A stretch of 14,118 nt of DNA from Bacteroidaceae bacterium (GTDB lineage Bacteria; Bacteroidota; Bacteroidia; Bacteroidales; Bacteroidaceae): assembly GCA_900752815.1 (NCBI GenBank), contig CAADWS010000154.1:1-14118 (forward strand), given 5' to 3'. Positions 6,514 to 12,946 of this stretch are shown here, piece after piece. The notes below the pieces were generated by a model that worked only from the letters and a program-made list of their open reading frames with translations, ran no database searches and was not told the DNA's origin. Each line of letters opens with the position of its first letter. The first letter of the stretch is position 1. The translations under genes and the position numbers were made by a program.

Positions 6514-7758
6514 CTATTCATCGCGGATGGCCTCAATCGGTTTGACGGCCATGGCGCGGAAGGCCGGTGCAAGGCCGGCCAGCAGGCCGAGCACGAGCAG
6601 CAGGAAGCAGGCACCGACGGCACCGCCGAAGCTAATCTGGAAATGGGCGGTCGCCGTGGGCGTAGAAGCCACCTGCTCCACGGCGTTAAGCAGCAGCACG
6701 GCCACACTGATGCCCGTCATGCCGGCTATGGAGGTGAGCACCATGCTCTCCGAGAGAATCTGGAACAGAATGTCATTGGGACGTGCCCCGATGGCGCGGC
6801 GGATGCCGATTTCGGCCGTGCGCTCCTTGACCGTGACCATCATGATGTTGCTCACGCCGATGGCTCCGGCCAGCAGGGTGCCCAGTCCGACCATCCATCC
6901 CAGCACGCGGATGCCGGAGAAGAGATTGTCCATCATGCTGAACATCGCCTCGGCATTGATGCAGAGGATGGCCTGCTTGTCGTCGGGATGAATGTCGTGC
7001 AGGCGCTTGAGGACAGCCTCCACCTTTTTCTCCACTTCGCTGACGGCATAGCCCTTGCGCACGGTGTAGCTGAGCATCTGAATCTTGTTGCCGTAATTGT
7101 AATGCTGCTGCATGGTGGTAAAGGGCACGATGAGGGAAGTTTCGGCCTGTCCCTGCACCGACATGTTGCCGGCCGCCATGTTGACGCCCACCACGCGGTA
7201 GTGGATGCCGTTCACCTCGATGCTCTTGCCGCAGGGGTCGCTCTTGTCGGGGAAGAGGGTTTCGTAAAGGCGACTGCCCAGCACGCACACCTTCCGCCGG
7301 AGCCGGATGTCCATCTCGTTGATGTAGCGTCCCATGGAAATCTGCGGTTCCTCAATGGCCACATATTCCGGATAAAGCCCCTTGAGCGTACCCGTTATCT
7401 TGTTTTCGTTGCGCACACAGTTGATGCCCCAACGGGTGATGTTGGGACTGACCACTTCGATTTCGGGCACGTTGCGGCGCAGGGCCTCGACGTCCAGATT
7501 GGTCATTTCCCAGGTGCGCCCCTGCCGGAATCCCTTGTAGGCCTTGCCGGTGGGCATGGGCCCGATGAAGCCGGAGTTGGTGGCAAAGCCGCCAAACTGC
7601 CGGGAGAGCAAATCCTGCACGCCCTGCACGCCGCCCATGAGTGCCACGAGCATGAAGATGCCCCAGAAGATGCCGAAGGCCGTCAACAGGCTCCGGGTCT
7701 TGTTTCTGGTAATCGTGAGGATAATTTCCTCGCATGTGTCCCAATCCAGTCTGAGCAT
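6514..7758 (-). CDS. MacB-type ABC transporter permease (FtsX superfamily), second of two
   Basis: Protein of 414 aa with the MacB_PCD plus FtsX layout: a transmembrane helix near the N-terminus (about 23-44, with the motif NKTRSLLTAFGIFWGIFML), a large periplasmic domain (about 45-280), then three C-terminal helices (about 284-308, 335-357 and 378-400). After the second helix comes the conserved segment GVSNIMMVTVKERTAEIGIR and then RAIGARP, where the cytoplasmic ATPase couples. The end AFRAMAVKPIEAIR is also typical. It has no nucleotide-binding domain and depends on the separate ATPase of this operon. It resembles the permease at 7778-9025 in plan but differs clearly in sequence, so the two may form a heterodimer. 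It starts 19 bp after that gene. The pump probably exports lipids, peptides or drugs by the mechanotransmission mechanism known for MacB, but the substrate is unknown. Confidence 0.93.
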   Translation of the reverse strand: MLRLDWDTCEEIILTITRNKTRSLLTAFGIFWGIFMLVALMGGVQGVQDLLSRQFGGFATNSGFIGPMPTGKAYKGFRQGRTWEMTNLDVEALRRNVPEIEVVSPNITRWGINCVRNENKITGTLKGLYPEYVAIEEPQISMGRYINEMDIRLRRKVCVLGSRLYETLFPDKSDPCGKSIEVNGIHYRVVGVNMAAGNMSVQGQAETSLIVPFTTMQQHYNYGNKIQMLSYTVRKGYAVSEVEKKVEAVLKRLHDIHPDDKQAILCINAEAMFSMMDNLFSGIRVLGWMVGLGTLLAGAIGVSNIMMVTVKERTAEIGIRRAIGARPNDILFQILSESMVLTSIAGMTGISVAVLLLNAVEQVASTPTATAHFQISFGGAVGACFLLLVLGLLAGLAPAFRAMAVKPIEAIRDE

Positions 7759-7777
7759 AGGAAAGTTAGATGAGGTT

Positions 7778-9025
7778 TCAGTCGGCCCTGAGTGCTTCGA
7801 TGGGCCTGATTCGGGTGGCTTTCAGCGCCGGGAAAAGTCCGGCCAGCGTTCCTGCCACGATGAGGGTAAGGGTTGCTTCTATCGTAATGCTGATGTCGAC
7901 CGTAGGATTCTCAAAGAAAGTCATCGAGAAAAATCCGGCATCCATCACCTGCTTGCCGCCGACGACATTCATGTATTCCGTGGCGGCCACACCGGCCACC
8001 ATGCCCAGGTAGCCGAAGAACGTCGTGATGGCCACGCTCTCGGTGATGATGAGCCAGAGTATGGACGCCGGCTTGGCGCCGAGCGCCTTGCGGATGCCAA
8101 ACTCGTGCGTGCGTTCGCGCACCGTAATCAGCATGATGTTGCTCACTCCGACAATGCCGCTGAGCAGGGTGAAGATACCGATGACCCAGATGCTGATGTG
8201 AAGGGTGCGGGTAGCCTGTAGCTGTTGCAGATATTGCGTAAAGCGGTTCCATATCCAGATGGCTCCGTCGTCAGTGGGGTCAAAACCGTGATGCAGGGCG
8301 ATGGCGGCACGGTAGCGGTTTTCAAAGGCTTCGTTGTCGGCCTCGTTGGTCAGGCCGCGCGTGCTGAACAGAATATTGCCCACCTCGTCGCCCTTGTTGT
8401 AAATCAGTTGCAGGGTGCTGAACGGCACATAGGCCGAAGGCGAAAAACGGTTTTGGTCGAGATAAACGCCCACGACCTTATAAATCACACTGTTGGCGTG
8501 CAGCAACTGCCCCACGGCATTCCCGTTGGGAAAAAGAATGTCGGCCGTTTTCCGGTGAAGCACCACCACCTTGCGCCGTTCCTCCAGGTCGCGCCGGTTG
8601 ATGAAGCGGCCTTCCTCCATGTGCATGACCTCCATTTCGCTGAAGTTCGGGTAAACGCCGTTGACGGTCAGGCTCACGCTCTCCATGCCGTGCGTAAGCG
8701 TCGTCTCAATGCTGTTGGTGGCGCCGAGGTCGCTCACCTGTCCGGGAAAGGAGCGGCGGGTAATGTCCACGTCCACCGGGTTGAGCGCAATGAAGCGTCC
8801 CGCATTCAGACCGTTGTAGGCCTTGGTCGTGAAGCCGGGATACACCTTCATCGTGTTCATCTTCATGTCGGCCGACTGGTTCTCAAAGGCATTGAGCAGT
8901 CCGTTGCCGGCACCGAGCAGGACAATGAGCATAAAGATGCCCCAGGCCACGGCAAAACCCGTGAGCGCCGTGCGCAGCTTGTTGCGCATGATGGTTCCGT
9001 AGATTTCTTCCAGCAAATCGTGCAT
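7778..9025 (-). CDS. MacB-type ABC transporter permease (FtsX superfamily), first of two
   Basis: Protein of 415 aa. The N-terminal helix (about 17-40, in [20 protein letters not shown]) is followed by a periplasmic MacB_PCD-type domain (about 42-270) and three C-terminal helices (about 277-301, 333-352 and 383-401). The coupling segment [20 protein letters not shown] followed by KALGAKP matches the FtsX family, as does the C-terminal [11 protein letters not shown]. It sits 15 bp after the ATPase gene and 19 bp before the second permease, which indicates one transcript. Both permeases keep intact coupling motifs, so neither looks like a decaying duplicate. Different periplasmic domains joined to similar membrane parts suggest an old duplication followed by specialisation. 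Confidence 0.93.
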   Translation of the reverse strand: MHDLLEEIYGTIMRNKLRTALTGFAVAWGIFMLIVLLGAGNGLLNAFENQSADMKMNTMKVYPGFTTKAYNGLNAGRFIALNPVDVDITRRSFPGQVSDLGATNSIETTLTHGMESVSLTVNGVYPNFSEMEVMHMEEGRFINRRDLEERRKVVVLHRKTADILFPNGNAVGQLLHANSVIYKVVGVYLDQNRFSPSAYVPFSTLQLIYNKGDEVGNILFSTRGLTNEADNEAFENRYRAAIALHHGFDPTDDGAIWIWNRFTQYLQQLQATRTLHISIWVIGIFTLLSGIVGVSNIMLITVRERTHEFGIRKALGAKPASILWLIITESVAITTFFGYLGMVAGVAATEYMNVVGGKQVMDAGFFSMTFFENPTVDISITIEATLTLIVAGTLAGLFPALKATRIRPIEALRAD

Positions 9026-9040
9026 AGCCGTCGTGTCCGT

Positions 9041-9760
9041 TTACTTCATGAATCCGTTTTTTCCGAAGGGTGAGGCGTTGTGGTCGATGTTGTCCTCAAT
9101 GCGTTCGATGACTCCGTCCTTGATGTGGATGATGCGGTTGGTCTGGTTGGCCACTCCGCTTTCGTGCGTGACGATGATGATGGTCAGCCCCTCCTTGTCG
9201 TGCAGTTCCTTGAGCAGGTCCATCACCTCCACCGAGGTTTTGCTGTCCAGTGCGCCTGTAGGCTCGTCGGCCAGGATGATTTGCGGCCGCGTGATGAGGG
9301 CACGCGCGATGGCCACACGCTGTTTCTGTCCGCCGGAGAGTTCGTTGGGCATATGGTGGGCCCACTCCTTGAGACCGAGTTTCTCCAGATACTGCAAGGC
9401 CAGCGCATTGCGCTTTTTCCGGCTCACCCCCTGGTAATAGAGCGGCAGGGCCACGTTCTCCAGCGCGTTCTTGAAGGAAATGAGGTTGAACGACTGGAAA
9501 ATAAAGCCAATCATGCGGTTGCGGTATTCGGCTGCCTTCGTTTCGCTCAGGTCCTTGATGAGTACCCCGTTGAGGCGGTATTCGCCGCTGTCATAGTTGT
9601 CGAGAATGCCCAGAATGTTCAGCAGGGTGGATTTGCCCGAACCCGATGCGCCCATGATGGAAACGAACTCGCCCTTCTCGATGTCGAGCTCAATGCCCTT
9701 GAGCACATGCAGCGGTGCGCCGTTGTGATAGGTCTTATGAAGATTCTCCAAATGAATCAT
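9041..9760 (-). CDS. ABC transporter ATPase (MacB/LolD type)
   Basis: Protein of 239 aa and first gene of the efflux operon. All nucleotide-binding motifs are present: Walker A GASGSGKS (37-44), Q-loop Gln89 in IFQSFNL, ABC signature LSGGQ (141-145) with [10 protein letters not shown], Walker B IILADEP (161-167), D-loop ALD (170-172) and switch His199 in VTHE. The length and N-terminus ([11 protein letters not shown]) fit the stand-alone LolD/MacB ATPase group, which powers FtsX-type permeases from the cytoplasm. The frame stays open upstream to 10072, but that part is low-complexity and unlike the family, so I use the ATG at 9760. A candidate -7 box lies at 9867-9874, about 100 nt upstream. 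The gene diverges from the choloylglycine hydrolase gene. Confidence 0.95.
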   Translation of the reverse strand: MIHLENLHKTYHNGAPLHVLKGIELDIEKGEFVSIMGASGSGKSTLLNILGILDNYDSGEYRLNGVLIKDLSETKAAEYRNRMIGFIFQSFNLISFKNALENVALPLYYQGVSRKKRNALALQYLEKLGLKEWAHHMPNELSGGQKQRVAIARALITRPQIILADEPTGALDSKTSVEVMDLLKELHDKEGLTIIIVTHESGVANQTNRIIHIKDGVIERIEDNIDHNASPFGKNGFMK

Positions 9761-9866
9761 GACGGAAGTCGCGTTATTTTCACAATAGCTGCCGCCTGCG
9801 GCGGAAGGCACCATACGCGTGCCCAACCGGGAAACGACAGCGATGTATTTGATAATAAAATCTCTG

Positions 9867-9874
9867 CAAAAATA
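9867..9874 (-). promoter_or_regulatory. Bacteroides-type -7 box for the efflux operon, TATTTTTG
   Basis: On the minus strand these bases read TATTTTTG, a perfect TAnnTTTG match. I found no convincing -33 TTTG at the right spacing. Initiation would fall near 9861, giving a leader of about 100 nt before the ATPase start. The surrounding DNA is AT-rich compared with the genes, as expected for a promoter. Confidence 0.45.
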
Positions 9875-9951
9875 CTGAAAAATGTGAAAGCGGCTGTACC
9901 CGCCTGCCCTTTTTTTACCGGAAGGCCGCAACCGCCATTCAAAAACCGCAC

Positions 9952-9984
9952 CGGAATATCCCGCCGGGGAAAGACGGAATATCC
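9952..9984 (+). promoter_or_regulatory. Direct repeat CGGAATATCC, possible operator
   Basis: The 10-mer CGGAATATCC occurs at 9952-9961 and again at 9975-9984, 23 bp apart start to start. That is close to two helical turns, so both would face roughly the same side of the DNA. The second copy covers the -33 region of the hydrolase promoter (box at 9997-10004), suggesting a regulator site. No regulator is identified. Confidence 0.4.
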
Positions 9985-9996
9985 GGAAGAATCGTT

Positions 9997-10004
9997 TATC
10001 TTTG
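9997..10004 (+). promoter_or_regulatory. Bacteroides-type -7 box for the hydrolase gene, TATCTTTG
   Basis: TATCTTTG is a perfect TAnnTTTG match on the plus strand. No clear -33 TTTG is present; the duplicated CGGAATATCC motif takes that position, which would suit a promoter that needs an activator. Initiation near 10010 gives a leader of about 110 nt before the ATG at 10122. Confidence 0.55.
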
Positions 10005-10011
10005 CAAGCAG

Positions 10012-10031
10012 ACCGGAAACGATTTTCCGGT
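10012..10031 (+). repeat. Hairpin at the predicted 5' end of the hydrolase mRNA
   Basis: ACCGGAAA (10012-10019) pairs perfectly with TTTCCGGT (10024-10031) around the 4-nt loop CGAT. From the -7 box, the transcript should start within a few bases of the left arm, so the RNA would begin with an 8-bp stem. Such 5' stems can protect mRNA from decay; a dyad for protein binding is an alternative. Confidence 0.5.
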
Positions 10032-10121
10032 GTTGTCCCGCAGCACGGCCCGACTCGCGGTCCCGCAGCCACGGAGCAGATACATCACTTTTCCTTTAAC
10101 CTTAAAAAAACGACTGACTGT

Positions 10122-11219
10122 ATGAACAAACATTTCCAACATCTGTTATCGGCCTCGCTCCTCTTGCTGGCGACGGCCTGCTGGCACCGGGCGGAAGCCT
10201 GTACGGGACTTTCGCTGACGGCAAAGGACGGTTCGCACGTTGTGGCGCGCACCTGCGAGTGGGGCGGCAGCGACCTGATGAGCCGCTACGTGATTGTGCC
10301 GCGCGGACAGCTCATCCGTTCGCAGATGGAAGGCCGCGAAGGCATGGATTTCACCACCCGCTACGGCTATGCGGGCATCTCCGTCATGGCCGATGAGTTT
10401 GTCACCGAGGGCATGAACGAAAAGGGGCTTTCGGTGGGCCACTTCTTCTTCCCGGGCTACGGACAATATGAGAAATATGACGCCTCGCGCGCCGCCTCCA
10501 CGCTGGCCGACGTGCAGCTGGCCTCCTATGTGCTGGCCAACTTCGCCACCATCGACGAGGCCATGGAGGGCATCCGCAAGGTGCACGTCACCGACCTCGA
10601 CCCGCGCAGTGCCACCTCCCACTGGCGCATTGCCGAACCGGGCGGCCGGCAGATTGTGGTGGAAATCGTCGGCGGAGAGGAGAAGTTCTACGAAAACAAA
10701 GTGGGCGTGCTGACCAATTCTCCGGGCTTCGAATGGCACCTGACCAACCTGAACAATTATGTCAACATGGTGGCGGGCAATGCGCCCGACCAGGCGCTCA
10801 ACCCCGACGTGACTCTGCGCTCCATGGGCGCCGGCACCGGATTTCTCGGCATGCCGGGCGACGTGACTCCGCCCTCCCGCTTCGTGCGCATCGCCTTCTA
10901 CCGCGCCACGGCGCCGCAGTATGCCACGGGCGAGGAAACCGTCATGCAGACCTTCCACCTGCTCAACAATTTCGACATTCCCATCGGCATAGAGCATGCC
11001 CGCGACCAGATTCCGGCCGGACTGCCCAGCGCCACGCAGTGGACCACTTCCGTCGACCAGAAGGCCATGCGCTTCTACTACCGCAGCGCATGGAATTCCA
11101 GCATTCGCTGCATCGACCTGAAGGCCATCGACTTCGGACGCGTGAAATACACCTCGGAGCCCATCGATGCCAGCCGCACCGAACCGGTGCAGATGATTGC
11201 CTGCCCGGCGGAAGGCTGA
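10122..11219 (+). CDS. Choloylglycine (bile salt) hydrolase family protein, exported
   Basis: Protein of 365 aa, a linear amide C-N hydrolase of the Ntn type (MEROPS C59, which holds bile salt hydrolases and penicillin V acylases). The signal peptide ends in AEA before Cys27, so signal peptidase cleavage itself would expose the nucleophilic cysteine as residue 1 (CTGLSL). Other expected active-site features follow: Arg43 in ARTCEW, the LTNSPGFEWHLTNLNNY block (Asn199, and Asn211-Asn212), and SRFVR (Arg253) after MPGDVTPP. At the position where the family normally has an active-site Asp, this protein has Glu46. The likely reaction is hydrolysis of an amide, such as the glycine or taurine bond of conjugated bile salts, in the periplasm. 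Whether bile salts, penicillin V or another N-acyl amide is preferred cannot be read here. LLATAC (Cys20) is a weak lipobox, so lipidation is a minor alternative. The ATG at 10122 gives a complete signal peptide. Confidence 0.88.
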   Translation: MNKHFQHLLSASLLLLATACWHRAEACTGLSLTAKDGSHVVARTCEWGGSDLMSRYVIVPRGQLIRSQMEGREGMDFTTRYGYAGISVMADEFVTEGMNEKGLSVGHFFFPGYGQYEKYDASRAASTLADVQLASYVLANFATIDEAMEGIRKVHVTDLDPRSATSHWRIAEPGGRQIVVEIVGGEEKFYENKVGVLTNSPGFEWHLTNLNNYVNMVAGNAPDQALNPDVTLRSMGAGTGFLGMPGDVTPPSRFVRIAFYRATAPQYATGEETVMQTFHLLNNFDIPIGIEHARDQIPAGLPSATQWTTSVDQKAMRFYYRSAWNSSIRCIDLKAIDFGRVKYTSEPIDASRTEPVQMIACPAEG

Positions 11220-11335
11220 CCCCGCGGCCGGCCGCACCGCAACGGCCCGCGCGAAACGCAACGTCTCTGCGCCTCCGCGCCGGCCACATCCCCCTTGACT
11301 TATCTGTAAAAGAAAACGATTTTAACTTAACAACC

Positions 11336-11785
11336 ATGATTCTTTCCCATCTGCAAAACGCACAGCGCATTGAGGAACTTCATCCCCGCTTCAAGGAGGT
11401 GTTCGACTATCTCCGCTCGCACGACCTCCTGCAGGCCGAATGCGGCCGCATCGAACTCGACGGCGACAACATCTTCATCAACAACGTTGCAACCTCCTGC
11501 AAGCCGGCCGACAAACAGCAACTGGAGGTGCACCGCGATTACATCGACATACAGGTGCTGCTCGAAGGCAGCGAAACCATCGGCTGGAAACCGCTGAACG
11601 AACTGGAGCAGGAAGCGAAGCCCTATGACGCGCAAGACGACATTGCCTTTTATGCCGACCGCCCCAGCGCATGGCTAAACCTGCAGCCGGGACAGTTTGC
11701 CGTCTTCTTCCCCGAGGACGCCCACGCCCCCCTCATCGGCGAAGGGCAGCTGCGCAAGGCGATAATTAAGATACGCTGCCGCTAA
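11336..11785 (+). CDS. YhcH/YjgK/YiaL family protein
   Basis: Protein of 149 aa with no signal peptide, hence cytoplasmic. It matches the YhcH/YjgK/YiaL (DUF386, EbgC-related) family of small cupin-like beta proteins: LEVHRDYIDIQVLLEG (Glu64, His66) and FAVFFPEDAHAP (Asp128, His130) are the conserved, probably metal-binding segments, and Glu80 lies in SETIGW. Length is standard. Members are often found with sugar or sialic acid catabolic genes, and the biochemical role is mostly unsettled. Here it lies 117 bp after the choloylglycine hydrolase with no perfect TAnnTTTG between them, so co-transcription is possible. The gap contains the palindrome GCGGCCGGCCGC (11224-11235). No sugar-pathway gene is visible next to it. 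Confidence 0.9.
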   Translation: MILSHLQNAQRIEELHPRFKEVFDYLRSHDLLQAECGRIELDGDNIFINNVATSCKPADKQQLEVHRDYIDIQVLLEGSETIGWKPLNELEQEAKPYDAQDDIAFYADRPSAWLNLQPGQFAVFFPEDAHAPLIGEGQLRKAIIKIRCR

Positions 11786-11840
11786 ACCCGGCCCGTAACG
11801 TGCCCGGCCCTTTCCGCCTGTTTGACGGAAAGGACCCAGG

Positions 11841-11907
11841 CAATGACAGCAACACTGCCCGGTCAGGAAGAACATGTCTCCCCGGCCGGGCAGTGCTGCT
11901 GTCATTG
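11841..11907 (+). terminator. Large intrinsic-type terminator after the YhcH-family gene
   Basis: The arms 11841-11862 and 11886-11907 form a 22-bp stem with a single mismatch (A at 11851) around a 23-nt loop. TTTTA follows immediately (from 11908). It begins 55 nt after the stop codon. The stem is long for a simple terminator, so an mRNA 3'-end stabilising role is also possible. Confidence 0.7.
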
Positions 11908-12030
11908 TTTTACCTGAAGGCCTCCGCCGCGGGAGGTTGGCCTTCCACCGCGCACGGATTCCCGCTCTCCGCGGGCGGCAGCGGACGCATGCGCCATCTG
12001 CCGGAACCGGTCGTTTTTCCCGTTCCAACA

Positions 12031-12114
12031 GAAGTACTGACTGTTTTTACAGAAGTACTAAGTGTTTTTTCTAAAGTACTGACTGTTTTTACAAAACTAC
12101 CAAGTGTTTTTTCC
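12031..12114 (-). repeat. Tandem 21-bp repeat array, copy 2 (4 units, inverted relative to copy 1)
   Basis: There are four units with an exact 21-bp period: 12114-12094, 12093-12073, 12072-12052 and 12051-12031, read on the minus strand. They alternate between two types, ACACTTnGTA and ACAGTCAGTA, giving a 42-bp higher-order period. The two units of the second type differ at one base. On the minus strand the array follows the response regulator stop by about 100 nt, just as copy 1 follows the phosphoesterase on the plus strand. One minus-strand frame again gives heptads like KTVSTLE; that frame opens after a stop at 12173-12171 and has no start codon before the repeats. Confidence 0.9.
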
Positions 12115-12212
12115 AGGAAGCGGGCAGCCGTTTCTTCCGGCGGAGAGGTGTCTGCGCCCGCGGAAATCTTTCATACAACACCTGGCCGCAAGCCGCCTGC
12201 ACCTCGTCCGGT

Positions 12213-12860
12213 TCAGAGCGGAATGGTGAGAAATCCCTTCGAAAGCGCCTTAATCACCAAGTCGGCCGCATTGCGCGCGCCAAACTTGAGCATCAGGTTC
12301 TTTCGGTGCCATTCCACCGTATTTTCAGAAATAAAAAGTTCCTCGGATATCTCGTGCGTATTCCTGCCGCGGGCAATGGCCTTGAGGATATCCAGTTCAC
12401 GGGGAGTCGGAGCCATGTCGGGCATTTCCACCCCCGTGCTCATTTTTTCCTTTTCCTGACAAAGCTGACGGAAACGCGGACAATAATAGGAGCGTCCCTG
12501 CACCACTTCGTCGATGGCGCTGAGAATGTGCTCGCCCGCCGACGACTTAAAGACAACCCCCTCCACCTTTTCCTGCTTCAGCCGGTTGACCGTCCAGATT
12601 TCCTCATGCATGGTGCTGACAATAATCTGTGTGCCGCGCGCCTTCTGTCGCACGCGGCGAATCAGTTCGAAACCGTCGATGTCGGGCAGTTCGAGGTCGA
12701 CAATGCAAATGTGGAACGTGCGGGCGGAAAGATGGGAAAGCAACTGCGAGCCCGACTGCGCAAGGACAATGTCCCTGACACCAGGATGCTGGGCGACAAG
12801 GTTCTTCAGTCCTTCCAGAACAAGCGTGTGGTCATCTGCAATGATTATGTCTAAATCCAT
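12213..12860 (-). CDS. NarL/FixJ-family response regulator
   Basis: Protein of 215 aa with two domains. The receiver domain (about 1-120) has the acidic pair Asp9-Asp10, phosphoacceptor Asp55 in CIVDLELPD, Ser82-Thr83 and Lys105, so it should be phosphorylated normally. The C-terminal LuxR-type helix-turn-helix (about 150-205) has the typical PTPRELDILKAIARG, then HEISEELFISENTVEWHRKN as the DNA-recognition region. It is a cytoplasmic transcription factor. It is encoded 86 bp downstream of the histidine kinase on the same strand and is almost certainly its partner. A candidate -7 box of its own lies in that gap (12897-12904). Its target genes cannot be seen. No family-specific operator was recognised upstream of neighbouring genes. 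Confidence 0.95.
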   Translation of the reverse strand: MDLDIIIADDHTLVLEGLKNLVAQHPGVRDIVLAQSGSQLLSHLSARTFHICIVDLELPDIDGFELIRRVRQKARGTQIIVSTMHEEIWTVNRLKQEKVEGVVFKSSAGEHILSAIDEVVQGRSYYCPRFRQLCQEKEKMSTGVEMPDMAPTPRELDILKAIARGRNTHEISEELFISENTVEWHRKNLMLKFGARNAADLVIKALSKGFLTIPL

Positions 12861-12896
12861 CTACCGGTATTGAAACTGTTGCTTTTGAGTCAGTAG

Positions 12897-12904
12897 CAAA
12901 GTTA
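12897..12904 (-). promoter_or_regulatory. Bacteroides-type -7 box before the response regulator, TAACTTTG
   Basis: On the minus strand these bases read TAACTTTG, the same octamer as the box at 177-184. It would start transcription near 12891, about 30 nt before the regulator ATG (12860). No good -33 element is visible. If real, the regulator can be made independently of the kinase. Confidence 0.45.
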
Positions 12905-12946
12905 CGGATATGAGCAGAAACGACGCCCACGGTATTCCGTAGTTTT

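Larger units (their letters stand above)
9761..10121. other. Divergent control region between efflux operon and hydrolase gene
   Basis: This 361-bp gap has no gene. It contains a minus-strand -7 box (9867-9874), a duplicated 10-bp motif (9952-9984), a plus-strand -7 box (9997-10004) and a hairpin (10012-10031). A small hairpin with CCGCC/GGCGG arms (9792-9804) would lie in the untranslated leader of the efflux mRNA. The shared region would allow coordinated control of both transcripts. Confidence 0.6.
11786..12212. other. Convergent intergenic region with terminator and second 21-bp array
   Basis: This 427-bp gap lies between the ends of the YhcH-family gene (plus) and the response regulator (minus). 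It holds a small hairpin (CCTTTCCG 11809-11816 with CGGAAAGG 11826-11833), a large hairpin (11841-11907) and the second 21-bp array (12031-12114). Between array and regulator the minus strand carries GGCTGCCCGC (12129-12120) inside a weak GGAAG/CTTCC hairpin. Frames crossing the gap lack recognisable domains and I call no gene. Confidence 0.65.

Noticed and set aside
5749..7773. Plus-strand frame of 674 codons across the adaptor and permease genes
   Set aside because: His- and Gly-rich shadow translation running across two well-supported minus-strand genes; no family match.
9761..10072. N-terminal extension of the ABC ATPase frame
   Set aside because: Residues upstream of [11 protein letters not shown] are not family-like and the stretch contains the divergent promoters.
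10005..10121. Riboswitch in the hydrolase leader
   Set aside because: Apart from one short stem-loop, I recognise no conserved riboswitch core.
12031..12173. Small protein with KTVSTLE-like heptads on the minus strand
   Set aside because: The frame has no start codon before the repeats and no conserved flanking sequence; kept only as a finding about the repeats.
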